Shown: positions 1 through 9,079, numbered from the stretch's first letter. The stretch: 54,404 nt of DNA from Acinetobacter sp. Ver3 (GCF_000632455.1 NZ_JFYL01000015.1:1-54404); one strand, 5' to 3'. Numbers and translations are program-made. Notes: generated by a model from the letters alone, not told the origin.

Positions 1-32
1 CTTAAATAAGTGGCTTTTTTATTACAAGAATT

Positions 33-50
33 TTGGTGGAGATGGCGGGA
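33..50. repeat. attL core, 18-bp repeat of the tmRNA 3' end
   Basis: TTGGTGGAGATGGCGGGA is identical to 47352-47369, where it forms the 3' end of the tmRNA gene. Homology stops right after it: TACG here, GTCG at the tmRNA. Bases 1-32 are therefore chromosomal flank. Read leftward they contain AAAAAAGCCACTTA, which may be the start of the original tmRNA terminator cut by the window edge. Confidence 0.9.
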
Positions 51-110
51 TACGTATCACGTATATAAACCATTGTTTTACAGAGTAGTTTTTAACTCAG
101 GATACAGACC

Positions 111-129
111 GTGTAACATCTGTGTAACA
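111..129. repeat. Left-arm direct repeats, possible integrase arm sites
   Basis: GTGTAACA occurs at 111-118 and 122-129. The same octamer appears at 47189-47196, with its inverse TGTTACAC at 47168-47175, next to the right att site. Matching short repeats on both arms of an att site are what arm-type binding sites of a tyrosine recombinase look like. Assignment is by position and repetition only. Confidence 0.45.
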
Positions 130-174
130 AGTTAACTTTGCACCCCACTTAAATTTTGTAAAAAATCACTTAAA

Positions 175-211
175 CCTGAGTTCGATTGATGCTTTCGGAT
201 TTGAACTCAGG
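175..211 (-). terminator. Inverted repeat at the end of the late operon
   Basis: CCTGAGTTC (175-183) pairs perfectly with GAACTCAGG (203-211) across a 19-base loop. On the minus strand it lies downstream of the last late gene, and a T-run follows after about ten bases rather than at once, so it is an imperfect intrinsic terminator. No gene is visible between 51 and 250. Confidence 0.4.
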
Positions 212-250
212 ACATTATAACACCGATATATTGAATCCGTATCCTGTGAA

Positions 251-430
251 TTAATAGAACAAAAATTTGCCATTGTGAAACACAGTTCTGGCTTCTTTGT
301 TGTGGACCAGTTTATTTCCCTTGTGGTCGTAGACTTCGATAATTTTATCTTTTTCATCCACAAGGCAAAGCAAACTAATTCTGTATGTATAGTCGACATT
401 GAAGTTTTTAATAATTTTTCTTGTTTTCAT
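251..430 (-). CDS. Small hypothetical protein at the distal end of the late operon
   Basis: 59 residues. I start it at the ATG at 430, preceded by AAAAAAGGG with an 8-base gap, rather than at an upstream ATG that would overlap the Rz1 gene. The product is charged, with no signal peptide or membrane segment; its C-terminal half (DHKGNKLVHNKEA) looks like a short beta-rich domain. It is the last gene before attL, downstream of the spanins, where prophages often keep accessory genes. I do not recognise a family. A different-frame reading of the same strand (166-399) has no ribosome site and is probably spurious. Confidence 0.55.
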   Translation of the reverse strand: MKTRKIIKNFNVDYTYRISLLCLVDEKDKIIEVYDHKGNKLVHNKEARTVFHNGKFLFY

Positions 431-467
431 ACTGGTGCCCTTTTTTAAGAGCACCATAGCATGTTCA

Positions 468-716
468 TTAGTTTGTGTGAATTTTAATAAAGGCATCAAC
501 CTTTGCTGAACACTCAGCACCAATCTCCAAACTTTCAATGTAACGAGTATATAACTCACCCATTGTATTATTTGAAAGCGCTTTGTATTCATCACAAGGT
601 ATCATTAGGCTTGCGGGTATTTGCGGCAATGCGGGCGGTTTCGGCGTTTGACATGCCTGCATCATCAAGCTTGCACTCAGTATAAACGCGCTCAGTAATA
701 ATTTTTTGAGTTTCAT
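468..716 (-). CDS. Rz1-like outer-membrane spanin lipoprotein
   Basis: 82 residues from the ATG at 716. A lysine-rich start and hydrophobic segment (about 6-20) end in MQAC, a lipobox with C22 as the lipidated cysteine, followed by proline-rich QTPKPPALPQIPAS typical of Rz1 proteins. The first 125 bases overlap the 3' end of the Rz-like gene in another frame. By family knowledge the lipoprotein sits in the outer membrane inner leaflet and binds the periplasmic end of Rz to fuse the membranes at the last step of lysis. Two further cysteines (C38, C65) are present in the mature part. Confidence 0.82.
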   Translation of the reverse strand: MKLKKLLLSAFILSASLMMQACQTPKPPALPQIPASLMIPCDEYKALSNNTMGELYTRYIESLEIGAECSAKVDAFIKIHTN

Positions 717-981
717 GTTTAATATCTCGAAATTGGATTTTGATATTGTTGCGCTCGGTTTCAAGCTCATTCTCAACAATGAATACTTTTGTTTTCCAAG
801 CATCCAAGGCTGATTGATATGCATCATTGACTTTATTAATGCGCTTTACACATTCAGCATCAGCTTCAGCCAACTTTCCGCTTAAATGATTTGTATATGC
901 AATTTGACCAAGCCATAAAATAAAAAAAGTCGCTATTGCGACCAAGTTTCGATATTTCCACAGAAGTTGAATAATGGGCAT
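592..981 (-). CDS. Rz-like inner-membrane spanin
   Basis: 129 residues. One N-terminal membrane segment (about 11-28) is followed by a long charged helix with coiled-coil character (about 35-100), the layout of i-spanins. Its ATG shares one base with the endolysin stop codon (TAATG), implying translational coupling, and its 3' end overlaps the Rz1-like gene. The expected role is to span the periplasm from the inner membrane and pair with the lipoprotein partner. Sequence similarity to lambda Rz is not obvious by eye; the call rests on topology, position and the overlapping lipoprotein. Confidence 0.78.
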   Translation of the reverse strand: MPIIQLLWKYRNLVAIATFFILWLGQIAYTNHLSGKLAEADAECVKRINKVNDAYQSALDAWKTKVFIVENELETERNNIKIQFRDIKHETQKIITERVYTECKLDDAGMSNAETARIAANTRKPNDTL

Positions 982-1565
982 TACTTACTCCACTTTTTGT
1001 ATGCTTCAGCTAACTTTGTGTCATAACTGTTTTTTGCATATGCTGGACCATTGTATCCACGAGCAAAACCTTTCCAATCTTTGCGCTTGAGCTCATCGAC
1101 CAGTCCATTTACTTTGATAAATCGACACATCGCGTCAAGTTGACTAGCTTCGTCTTTGTACATCGCATTGATGAAATTTTGCAAAGAAGGGTAGCCGAGT
1201 GACTTCCAATGATAGCCCATGACTTGACCTAAACCCCACGAACAAGACTCTAAAGCTACATCACGATTAAGCTTTGATGCGCGTTCAAGTTTGCCATGCT
1301 GTTCTGAAAATTTACCGTATCCGCCAGCAGTCGGATTGCATAAATCAGGGTAAGTTTTAGCCCATTCATTCGACTTTGTGATCCAATTGATTGCCCTTAG
1401 TCTTCGGTAAAAGACATGGCGCTCATAAAGAATGACAGGCGTGCCATCAATATTAAATCCTGAGCTTTTACACTCAACTTCAATGACTGCTCGAAGTGCT
1501 GCGTAGTCAACACCAAGAGCTTTTGCCTGCTCATGGATTTGTTGAGTTGTTATCTTTTTTTGCAT
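981..1565 (-). CDS. Endolysin, N-acetylmuramidase (DUF3380 family)
   Basis: 194 residues, a single catalytic domain without signal peptide, so export should depend on the holin. Family hallmarks are AVIEVECKSSGF near residue 26 (catalytic Glu region), GTPVILYERHVF, SWGLGQVMGYHW around 108-119 and the C-terminal FARGYNGPAYAKNSYDTKL. These match the peptidoglycan-degrading muramidase domain of many Acinetobacter and Pseudomonas phage endolysins. The gene overlaps the holin by 35 bases and ends at the start of Rz, forming a compact lysis cassette. Confidence 0.92.
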   Translation of the reverse strand: MQKKITTQQIHEQAKALGVDYAALRAVIEVECKSSGFNIDGTPVILYERHVFYRRLRAINWITKSNEWAKTYPDLCNPTAGGYGKFSEQHGKLERASKLNRDVALESCSWGLGQVMGYHWKSLGYPSLQNFINAMYKDEASQLDAMCRFIKVNGLVDELKRKDWKGFARGYNGPAYAKNSYDTKLAEAYKKWSK

Positions 1566-1842
1566 TTAGATCAACCTTATCAATTTTATCACTCACATAA
1601 TGAGTGCCTTTGAAGCCGATTGCAGACGACACGCCAACAGCCACAATTTCAGGTACGTTAAACCATGTCATAAGTGACCAAGCACCAATTGCGAAAAGCC
1701 CGCACATAAAGGCTTCTAACCAATCTGCTTTACCGTGTTTTCTTGCAGTGCGAAAAATTGCCATTAAAAAAGCCATTACGAAACTCGCAATGGCTGTATA
1801 AAATGGCTCAAGTGACGCAATGACTAATTTTAAGTCATCCAT
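1531..1842 (-). CDS. Phage holin
   Basis: 103 residues with three hydrophobic stretches (about 13-31, 44-60 and 64-80) and a charged C-terminus rich in Lys and Asp. The pattern FYTAIASFVMAFLMAIFRTARK then ADWLEAFMCGLFAIGAW resembles class I holins of the lambda-type holin superfamily. It lies immediately upstream of and overlaps the endolysin. Expected function is timed permeabilisation of the inner membrane to release the signal-less endolysin. Confidence 0.85.
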   Translation of the reverse strand: MDDLKLVIASLEPFYTAIASFVMAFLMAIFRTARKHGKADWLEAFMCGLFAIGAWSLMTWFNVPEIVAVGVSSAIGFKGTHYVSDKIDKVDLNAKKDNNSTNP

Positions 1843-1850
1843 ATATTCCC

Positions 1851-2390
1851 CTAAAATTGAATAGCCTCAACCTCTTCTTTCGATGAGGCTGAGAAAATAG
1901 CTTGTCGAGCAACTCGCCCACGTTCATGAGTTGATGAAATATGAGCTTGTAATGCTTGATAAAGCTGATTAAGTTGCTGTGCTGTAAGCTCAACAGTAGT
2001 GTTGTCAGCTAAAGTCCATATCTGATCTACCCCCGCAGCAGCAGCACCCATGATTCGACCTTGTGACACTTGATCCGAATCATAAACATTACCTTCAAAT
2101 TCAAAGCCACCGAACTCAAGCTGATCACGCCCTGTCTTAATCTCAGCCCATTTTTGTGCTTTGATTTCATCAAGTGAGCGTGGATCAATCCATTCCTTAG
2201 TCTCGTAACTAAAGACATGAAATTGGGATGGCTGTGGTGGCATATCCACCCAACCTTCCTGATAGTACATATTTGGGCTTGGTGGATCTGTTACGGCAAT
2301 ACAACCATGCGGAGTATTGAGAGCTACTATATCTTCGTTACCGCTTATGGTGTATTGAGGTTTACCAAAAGAATTAACAATAGTGGTCAT
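1851..2390 (-). CDS. DUF4376 tail-fibre-associated protein
   Basis: 179 residues. The C-terminal two thirds carry the DUF4376 pattern: KWAEIKTGRDQLEFGGFEF, VYDSDQVSQGRIMGA and IWTLADNTTVELTAQQLNQL, then AHISSTHERGR. The N-terminal part is a short variable domain. Such proteins are usually encoded next to tail fibre or tip genes and are thought to help fibre assembly or attachment. The start ATG overlaps the gpJ stop codon (ATGA), and the gene precedes the holin. Confidence 0.75.
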   Translation of the reverse strand: MTTIVNSFGKPQYTISGNEDIVALNTPHGCIAVTDPPSPNMYYQEGWVDMPPQPSQFHVFSYETKEWIDPRSLDEIKAQKWAEIKTGRDQLEFGGFEFEGNVYDSDQVSQGRIMGAAAAGVDQIWTLADNTTVELTAQQLNQLYQALQAHISSTHERGRVARQAIFSASSKEEVEAIQF

Positions 2391-5300
2391 TTTTTAAGCT
2401 CCATTACTGCAAGGGTAGCACTAATAATTGTTGGTGGCTCAGAGAATACTGACATTTGAGTGCCAGAGTTAGTTCTATCACTTGTCACCCCTAATCTAAT
2501 AGAGTAGGTAGCTAGGCCAACTCCGGCATCATCAATTACAACTGGAATAGAAGCTAGACCGCTATGCTCCCTAACCTGATTAGTGTCCTTGAAACTGGTT
2601 GGAACACGTGCCCATGAAAGCAAATCGCCATTTTTAAAAACCAATACTCCTACGTATTGTTCTTCTTTTGGGATTGTGCTTCCAGAACTGGTGTAAAGCG
2701 TACCGTATATTTTATCCATCCATATTGATCCTTCTATGCGACACTTACCCCCGTTACGATTAAGAGTTAAGGATAAGATATCACCAAAATACTGGGATGA
2801 ATCAATAAGGGAGGTAACACCTCCACCATAAGTAGTAGGCTGCCTAGTACTATTTCTTTGAATAGGTGAAGAAAGTCTGGTGGCAGCAGGTACAGTTACC
2901 GCATTATCTGCAATCTTCAGTGTATCAACTTGCAAATCACCAATCTTCGCAGTAGTCACAGCCAAATCATCAATTTGAGCAGACTTAACCGCCAACTCTT
3001 TTATATGAGCAGTATCGATAGAAGCATAATCCATAAACGCAGATTTCATATAAGCACCAACAGGAAAAACAGTGCCTGTATTTGGATCGGTGTAAGGTGT
3101 AGAGCGGAAGATGAATGGGTAGCTAACACCCTCATCTCCACCCGCAGGATTGCCCAATGCGAAGCTATCGGAATGGACAATAAAATCCGAACGACCGCCC
3201 TCAACCCCCAAGCCAAAGCCTGAAACATATTTTCCTGATTGAATCCTTAAATAGTATTGAGCATCCAAGCCTTCTATTTTCTGCTGAACATCAATAAAAG
3301 CCTGATTATTTTCCAAGTCAGAATTTTCAATCTTTTCTATCAAGCCTTGGCTCAAGTGCGATTCTGATAACTGACCTGACAAAATATCCAGCACAGCGGA
3401 CGCATCGGCTGATGTTGTTGCACTTGCGTATTGCGACCACGGGCCAACATTCCCGATTCGGTCAATCAATCGACCACGGAAATAACGGGTCAAGTTCGGC
3501 TGCATGCCCTGAATGACGTGCGTATCCGTTGGGTAAGCAAACAAACCCAGCTGCGCAGCATTGGCACCGTTAGCAGTTGTTGCAATCTGAATTTCAGTGT
3601 ACGCAGAATCCAAGGCGCCTTGACTTGGAAAGCTCCAATTAACCTTGAATCCAAACAAAATACCTGTGGCTTGAATGTTGGCTAGTGCTGGCGGTGTTCC
3701 AGTTTTACCCTCAAGGTTCGTAAGCACTGAATAGGTTGGCAATGAGGACACATCAAAAGCAGAAATTGCAGTCACTCTTGCTTCATAATTGCCTGAATAA
3801 ATACCTTGAACTTCAACCGAATTGCTGCCAGTTAAAGGTAATTTATTCCATGCCCCGTTGTCTTTACGCCATTCAACCTGATATTTTGTCGCCCCTTGCG
3901 CTTGATCCCATGAAATCAGCATTGTTGCCACGGAAATGCCTTGTTGTACCATGTTTTCAGACGTAAGCACCACGCTTGATACAGGCTCTTGTGTGGTTGG
4001 GTTAATAATTGAAATCGGTCGCTCATCAATAAATGCACCATGATCGATTGCATCGTATTTAGATGGTTCGTATTGAACTGCATTGATTGAAAACTGATGT
4101 TTTTCGTTTTGAGTAATACTCATGACACGAAACTTCATTGTTTTCAAATCTTGCGCATCCACAACCCAGACATTTTGAGCTGCAACAGAATCGAAAGCAC
4201 TAGAAACAGTGATGTTTCGACCATTTACTGATGAGACTGTACGCGCTTGAGCTTTGCCATCTTCGCCATTTACGACGAGTCGATCACCCGCACGACACAC
4301 CACATTGTCACGATCAATCGTTATAGTTCTGCGATTCGTTGAAACTGCTGAAATACGACCGCCATTAGCACGACCAGCAAATAACTCATCTGCAATTTCA
4401 ATTACTTTACCAGGTAAAGGAATATGACCATCCAAGCCGACCTTGAAAGATACTGTGCGCGTTTCAAGTTGCTCGGATTTTAAAGCCCACAAACCTGCTC
4501 GTTGTGCTTGCCCCTCAGATGTACAGCCCCATGCATCAATATCGACTACACGAACACCAAGCTTGGCGATAGCAGCCTCATCACGCACATACACATATTC
4601 TGTCTTGTAGTGATTTTTTGGGTTATCCCATGCCACTTTTGCAACCGTGTGGCGATCACGCGCTCTTGATCCTGAGTATTCAAATAACCCATCAATTACG
4701 TTGGCGCGAGTGTATGTGAAGAATGTGTCTTGCGGGATATCAGCATCACAGACAATTGAATTACCATCCCAAAATGTAATGGCTCTAAAGACGCCCGCCA
4801 ATTTATTTAGAATCGCATATGCATCTTCTGTAGATTGCAAATAAACATTGCAAGTAAAACGCGGCTCTTGACCACCTTTGCCGTCATCTACCATCTGATC
4901 ACAGTATTGCGCCAAGCGATACAATGACCATTTATCAATCATAAGTGATGTAAGTCGATCACCTAGTGCATAGCGTTTTGAAGTACAGATATCGTAGTAA
5001 ATCCAGGCAGGGTTATTGCTATAAGCTCGCTTAAAAGTACCGTCCCACATGCCTGTATATTTGCGCGTAATTTCGTTGTAATTGCTTGGCACTCGGATTT
5101 TTACACCCTTTAAATCCACTGCAATTTTCGCCACATTTGAGAATGTCTCGGCGTCATATTGCAGACCGAGCATAGCCGTGTTTGGATAGCTTAATTTAAG
5201 GTCAATAACCTCAGTTAACGCCTCAACATACATCTTGTCACTAATGTATTCAGATTCTGCATCAGGTGTGATTTTGCGGACACGAATCTGCCAACCTGTA

Positions 5301-5851
5301 TCAGATTTCGGCAAATCAATACGATGTGAGCGCTCATAATTAGATGATGTTTTGTCTGAGATTTGCGTATCAAGAACTGTTGCCCACGTGCCGCCACCTG
5401 TTTGCAAATCAATTGCATAGCGGATTGTGTAGCCTTTTACATCACCGTTGTCTGCATTGGTTTGACGTAATGCGCCCCACTTTAAACGCACTCGTACAGC
5501 ATCAAGCTGAGTATTTGAAATTGCACGAACCCATGGAGTTGCAGACTTTAATTCAACACCAATCGCTTGCTCAGACGAGATATCAGGGAAGCCCTCAATG
5601 TAAGTCTGATCATTTGTACCGTGTCTAAAGTCAGCTTGCACGTTTTGAAAGTTTGGATTGTTGTTGCCATCGACAAGCGGAGTTTCTTCAAGGTAAATAG
5701 ACTTTAAGCCATTAGCTAAGCCTTGAACTTCACCTTCAGATAATCCATAAAGGATTTTAATAAATGTTTTGGATTGTGCTGAATCAGGTGCAATAACTGG
5801 CTTTCTCGCTGAGCCTGACCCTTTTTTTGCGCCTTTAATTACTGCGTTCAT
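2387..5851 (-). CDS. Tail tip attachment protein J (host specificity)
   Basis: About 1154 residues, the usual size for lambda gpJ relatives. The N-terminus has the gpJ signature KTFIKILYGLSEGEVQGL and RHGTNDQTYIEGFPD, followed by a tail-hub region. A fibronectin-III-like segment sits near residues 640-730 (VATMLISWDQAQGATKYQVEW). A central-tip helical region (NAVTVPAATRLSSP) precedes a variable C-terminal domain expected to bind the receptor. I prefer the ATG at 5851 (GAGAG six bases upstream) to the ATG at 5863, which lacks a ribosome site. It lies downstream of the I-like and K-like genes, as in lambda. Confidence 0.93.
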   Translation of the reverse strand: MNAVIKGAKKGSGSARKPVIAPDSAQSKTFIKILYGLSEGEVQGLANGLKSIYLEETPLVDGNNNPNFQNVQADFRHGTNDQTYIEGFPDISSEQAIGVELKSATPWVRAISNTQLDAVRVRLKWGALRQTNADNGDVKGYTIRYAIDLQTGGGTWATVLDTQISDKTSSNYERSHRIDLPKSDTGWQIRVRKITPDAESEYISDKMYVEALTEVIDLKLSYPNTAMLGLQYDAETFSNVAKIAVDLKGVKIRVPSNYNEITRKYTGMWDGTFKRAYSNNPAWIYYDICTSKRYALGDRLTSLMIDKWSLYRLAQYCDQMVDDGKGGQEPRFTCNVYLQSTEDAYAILNKLAGVFRAITFWDGNSIVCDADIPQDTFFTYTRANVIDGLFEYSGSRARDRHTVAKVAWDNPKNHYKTEYVYVRDEAAIAKLGVRVVDIDAWGCTSEGQAQRAGLWALKSEQLETRTVSFKVGLDGHIPLPGKVIEIADELFAGRANGGRISAVSTNRRTITIDRDNVVCRAGDRLVVNGEDGKAQARTVSSVNGRNITVSSAFDSVAAQNVWVVDAQDLKTMKFRVMSITQNEKHQFSINAVQYEPSKYDAIDHGAFIDERPISIINPTTQEPVSSVVLTSENMVQQGISVATMLISWDQAQGATKYQVEWRKDNGAWNKLPLTGSNSVEVQGIYSGNYEARVTAISAFDVSSLPTYSVLTNLEGKTGTPPALANIQATGILFGFKVNWSFPSQGALDSAYTEIQIATTANGANAAQLGLFAYPTDTHVIQGMQPNLTRYFRGRLIDRIGNVGPWSQYASATTSADASAVLDILSGQLSESHLSQGLIEKIENSDLENNQAFIDVQQKIEGLDAQYYLRIQSGKYVSGFGLGVEGGRSDFIVHSDSFALGNPAGGDEGVSYPFIFRSTPYTDPNTGTVFPVGAYMKSAFMDYASIDTAHIKELAVKSAQIDDLAVTTAKIGDLQVDTLKIADNAVTVPAATRLSSPIQRNSTRQPTTYGGGVTSLIDSSQYFGDILSLTLNRNGGKCRIEGSIWMDKIYGTLYTSSGSTIPKEEQYVGVLVFKNGDLLSWARVPTSFKDTNQVREHSGLASIPVVIDDAGVGLATYSIRLGVTSDRTNSGTQMSVFSEPPTIISATLAVMELKK

Positions 5852-5868
5852 GCTTTCTCTCATACAAT

Positions 5869-5890
5869 AAAAAAGGCGCTTAATGCGCCT
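5869..5890 (-). terminator. Terminator-like hairpin between I-like and J genes
   Basis: On the minus strand AGGCGC-ATTA-AGCGCCT is followed by TTTTTT. It sits inside the late operon between two co-directional tail genes, so it must be overridden or used to tune J expression. Confidence 0.65.
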
Positions 5891-5905
5891 GTGTATTTTA
5901 CTTGT

Positions 5906-6487
5906 TTACATTAAATCTTCTGGGTACTGTCCAGCCGAGGCAATAAACCCACCAACTTCACGCTGTCCGTATAAAATCGGCACGGGGTTGCCTTGTGCGA
6001 CAGTTGTGACTGCTCCACCAAACCCCTTGTTGGCTCGGTTTCCATCTTCGTTTTGGTCTTGCGAATCAACTTTAGGCATCAGCATCATTGCAATACCACC
6101 AATCATCATGCCGGCACCAGCACCGATCAGGCCTGCACCCAATGCTGCACCCCCACCAAGCGTCCCCACTGTCACAAGTACACCCACCACCACGAGCACA
6201 GCGCCCAAAATTGTCTGAACTGCGCCACCTGCACCCTTCACTTTTGGTACAATCTTGATGGTTTTAGCACTTGTGGTCATTTGCAACTCAGATTCACCAA
6301 TGTTTTGCTTATCCTGAAAGACTACAAACTCTAAGCCCTGCTCATGAGCATGGAGCATAAATTTTTCAAAACCTGGTACTTGAACAGATAAAGCCCTCAT
6401 TGCTTCGGCTGTGCTATCTACAGCCAAGTGAAATTCTTTGCCGAACTTCTTAGCTAACACACCGTAAAGCTTAATTTTTTTGAGCAT
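5906..6487 (-). CDS. Tail tip assembly protein I-like
   Basis: 193 residues. The N-terminal ubiquitin-like part (KIKLYGVLAKKFGKEFHLAV) is followed by a glycine- and valine-rich hydrophobic stretch (about 85-135) and the C-terminal motif GNPVPILYGQREVGGFIAS. This is the lambda gpI family arrangement. gpI acts in tail tip assembly before J is incorporated. The gene overlaps the K-like gene by 17 bases and is separated from J by a terminator-like hairpin. Confidence 0.88.
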   Translation of the reverse strand: MLKKIKLYGVLAKKFGKEFHLAVDSTAEAMRALSVQVPGFEKFMLHAHEQGLEFVVFQDKQNIGESELQMTTSAKTIKIVPKVKGAGGAVQTILGAVLVVVGVLVTVGTLGGGAALGAGLIGAGAGMMIGGIAMMLMPKVDSQDQNEDGNRANKGFGGAVTTVAQGNPVPILYGQREVGGFIASAGQYPEDLM

Positions 6488-7220
6488 ATCGAACTACCTT
6501 TGCTACTCGTTCCTGCCACTGTGGACCATAGATTTCACGGCATGATTTTCGACCGTATGGATGATGTAAAATAAGTGCTGAACCAATACACGGCTCTGTA
6601 TGTTCAGATTTCAACATACCGTTATCACCCAACCAAATCACCGCATGATTGACATGCTCTGTTCGCCCAACGCGACATAAAAGCACGTCACCGTATTGCG
6701 GCTCATCCACTTCAACAAATCCAGCTACACCAAAGCCATCCAAATAAAGAGATTTGTTTTCTTTGGATTCCCACCATGCATCTTGACGTTCAAAATCCAT
6801 GAGCTTTATACCAAGTTCTCGCTCGTAAAAATCACGGACAATTGAGTAGCAGTCTTGCCAACCGTGGTAATAGTTGCGACCAACCAAAGGGGCTTTATAG
6901 CCACACAGCTCATACACTTGAAACTCTAAATCAGGATAAGCGCAAATCACCCATGGTTTGTCATGTAATTCAATTTGATGCAGGTCATAATCAGAGGCTC
7001 TAGCAGTTGCATCAGGATGTGAATGCACATAGGCTTGAATCTCACCCAAGTCCTCGGCTTTTGCTAAATCCTCATGATGGATTTCAAACTGATCATGATG
7101 CTCCGCCACATTGCGACAACGAATATATTCATTATCTACAATCACGCCGCAGCATTCAGCTGGGTATATTTCCGAAGCATGCAAATGAATTGCTTTTTTA
7201 AGTTTTGTGGTTAGTTTCAT
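6471..7220 (-). CDS. Tail assembly protein K-like, JAMM peptidase plus NlpC/P60
   Basis: 249 residues with two domains. Residues 1-100 are a JAB/MPN domain with the complete zinc motif: HSHP followed by seven residues then S-x-x-D (HSHPDATARASDYD). The C-terminal half is an NlpC/P60 cysteine hydrolase with the WQDCYSIVRDFY cysteine region and the histidine in HVNHAVIWLG. In lambda, gpK is needed for tail tip assembly, possibly through cleavage of a partner and peptidoglycan hydrolysis. Its ATG overlaps the stop of a 56-residue upstream gene (ATGA). Confidence 0.9.
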   Translation of the reverse strand: MKLTTKLKKAIHLHASEIYPAECCGVIVDNEYIRCRNVAEHHDQFEIHHEDLAKAEDLGEIQAYVHSHPDATARASDYDLHQIELHDKPWVICAYPDLEFQVYELCGYKAPLVGRNYYHGWQDCYSIVRDFYERELGIKLMDFERQDAWWESKENKSLYLDGFGVAGFVEVDEPQYGDVLLCRVGRTEHVNHAVIWLGDNGMLKSEHTEPCIGSALILHHPYGRKSCREIYGPQWQERVAKVVRYAQKN

Positions 7221-7387
7221 TGAATCTTTCTCAAGTTTTCCAGCTTCTCAAGCCAGCATCCACAACCTGTTGTAACTTCAGCCCACTCACCCGTTATTTT
7301 CAAAATTTTAACAAGAGTTCCGTCACCTAAAATCATTCGACCTGGCACGTGGAATTCAACTATTTCACCAACATAAAATTCAGTCAT
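7217..7387 (-). CDS. 56-residue protein between L-like and K-like tail genes
   Basis: Translation gives a compact beta-rich protein beginning MTEFYVGEIVEFHVPG and containing GEWAEVTTGCGCWLEKL. It fits exactly between its neighbours: its ATG shares a base with the L-like stop (TGATG), and its TGA overlaps the K-like ATG (ATGA). That tiling argues strongly that it is translated, by coupling, since no clear ribosome site is seen. The sequence VGEIVEFH...GRMILGDGTLVKI resembles an SH3-like small barrel, which is inference. Function unknown. Confidence 0.7.
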   Translation of the reverse strand: MTEFYVGEIVEFHVPGRMILGDGTLVKILKITGEWAEVTTGCGCWLEKLENLRKIQ

Positions 7388-8184
7388 CACATTAAACTCG
7401 AAGCTGGAAAGCCACCAAAGCGACTTTCATTATTGCGTATACGACAAGATGAAAGTCTGCCTGAGCATCGATCCAAGGCTGGATTGTCGGTAGGTTCATC
7501 TTTATCTGTAAACATTGCTGTGCCTGTGTACTGACACTCTTCGCCCCTATACCCCGCTACCGCGCACCAGTGACAGTAATTTGAAATCTGACGAACTGGA
7601 ATGCGCAAACCTTCAAAATCAATCGGATTTGATAATTCAAAAGTTACTGCTTGAGAGTTTTCAGACGTTTTTTGCTCAATGTACCAAAGCTGCTCTTTTG
7701 CTTCAGTTGACGCTGAAGCATTGCCGCTTGAGAAATTTTCAGCGTCCAGATACTTGGCCAACGTTGTAATGACTTTAAGTTTTGCGCCAACAAAATCACC
7801 AAACTGCAGACAGTAAGCCGATACCGCGTTTTGAATGCCGTTGATATTATTCGCCATGCTCAATGTTGGCGCTGAAGCTTTGCCGTCTGACCGCATTTCC
7901 AAACCTGAAACTTCAATCGCAATCGGCTCAAAGGTTTCACCCTGCCAAATGATGTTGCGCATCCAGGCTTTTGTTTCTGCTGATTCATAGACTTCGCCAA
8001 TCATCTTGGTTTCATCACCCATTAAGGCATTCGAACCAATCAGGCTATAAATGCGTTCCCAGTCTTGATATGCAATGTGACCATGGAAACGTAAAATACC
8101 CGCACCTAAAGCGCGAGCATCGAGTTCAAAAAGCGTAATCAGGCCGTCAACATGGAGCTTTTGAAAATCACTGTTCAGGCTCAT
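7387..8184 (-). CDS. Minor tail protein L-like
   Basis: 265 residues. The N-terminus (DFQKLHVDGLITLFELDA) and the region LRFHGHIAYQDWERIYSL match the lambda gpL family. The C-terminal segment has a cysteine cluster (YCHWCAVAGYRGEEC, then DRCSGRLSSC) and ends in RFGGFPAS, the part that in lambda gpL binds an iron-sulphur cluster. gpL is part of the distal tail tip. The start overlaps the preceding fibre-like gene by 17 bases. Confidence 0.9.
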   Translation of the reverse strand: MSLNSDFQKLHVDGLITLFELDARALGAGILRFHGHIAYQDWERIYSLIGSNALMGDETKMIGEVYESAETKAWMRNIIWQGETFEPIAIEVSGLEMRSDGKASAPTLSMANNINGIQNAVSAYCLQFGDFVGAKLKVITTLAKYLDAENFSSGNASASTEAKEQLWYIEQKTSENSQAVTFELSNPIDFEGLRIPVRQISNYCHWCAVAGYRGEECQYTGTAMFTDKDEPTDNPALDRCSGRLSSCRIRNNESRFGGFPASSLM

Positions 8185-9079
8185 CGATCACCTCAATCTC
8201 AGGCTGTGGTAATTCTTGCAAGCGTAAATCAATCCAGCGACCTGCAGTAATATCCATAGGATTTTCCAAATCAGCGACAATAGAAGCGGTTTCAAGATCA
8301 AACTTTTTCTTATAGGTTTTTACTAAGATGTCACCATTTTCTAGCGTTGTGTAAATCACTGAAAAAAGTACATTTCCGTTCGCATCTTTCGGGGTCTCAA
8401 TATACCAACCTTCTTGTGCAAAACCACTTGAGCCTTTAATTAAATAATCACCGATACCTAATTTTTCAAAAACAATATCCTGTTGTTGGGCTTCATCATT
8501 CAGCTCAACTCCATCTGCAAAAAGCTTAACGATAGGAGAGGCGTTTTTGATAAATCCATTAGCATCTACGGTTGTATTTTCTGTTGTATAAAATGTTTGC
8601 TTTGGCATGTACTCCTGTTCACCACCAGCAAGATTCCTCACTTTTCGGTAATAAGGTGGTTTATTAATTGTGACTGGAGCAAATAGATAAAATACTTCTG
8701 TTGCGCCATACGGTAGGGCTAACCCACCAGAAAAATCATGCGCAAAGTCATCAGCAACCGCAGGTGATACTTTGAAAAATCCTTTAATATCTGGAACTTT
8801 AGAGTAATTTGGCGGAATGCTTGACCCAAAACCAAAGTCACCGACTTTTAATACTCGCCCAGTTGTCTTGTCTGTAGTTGATGTTGTAATCGTGGCTGTT
8901 GCTGCTGTGCCCAGCCCTAGAGCGGTACGTGTTTTTGCAGCAGTTAAACTGCCGTCACTTGCTCCTAAGTGTGCATAAAGCTCATCATCATTCGCTTGAA
9001 GTTTTGCTGAGCCAGTTCTAAATGTATCACCGCCTGCGCCGGTTGGTGCTGTGCCTTGATTAATCGTTTGCTTAGCCAT
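8168..9079 (-). CDS. Tail fibre-like structural protein
   Basis: 303 residues. The N-terminus, MAKQTINQGTAPTGAGGDT followed by QANDDELYAHLGA, is a motif I associate with the virion-anchoring ends of phage side-fibre proteins. The middle is alanine- and threonine-rich (GLGTAATATITTSTTDKTTGRVLKVG), like shaft-to-tip linkers, and the C-terminus is a beta-rich domain with FYLFAPVTI and GWYIETP. It may be a short fibre or receptor-contacting protein. A GAGG ribosome site lies upstream of the ATG at 9079. Receptor unknown. Confidence 0.7.
   Translation of the reverse strand: MAKQTINQGTAPTGAGGDTFRTGSAKLQANDDELYAHLGASDGSLTAAKTRTALGLGTAATATITTSTTDKTTGRVLKVGDFGFGSSIPPNYSKVPDIKGFFKVSPAVADDFAHDFSGGLALPYGATEVFYLFAPVTINKPPYYRKVRNLAGGEQEYMPKQTFYTTENTTVDANGFIKNASPIVKLFADGVELNDEAQQQDIVFEKLGIGDYLIKGSSGFAQEGWYIETPKDANGNVLFSVIYTTLENGDILVKTYKKKFDLETASIVADLENPMDITAGRWIDLRLQELPQPEIEVIDEPEQ

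Noticed and set aside
166..399. 77-codon leftward frame overlapping the 251-430 gene
   Set aside because: No ribosome site; it overlaps in another frame a gene with a clear site and reads through the end inverted repeat.
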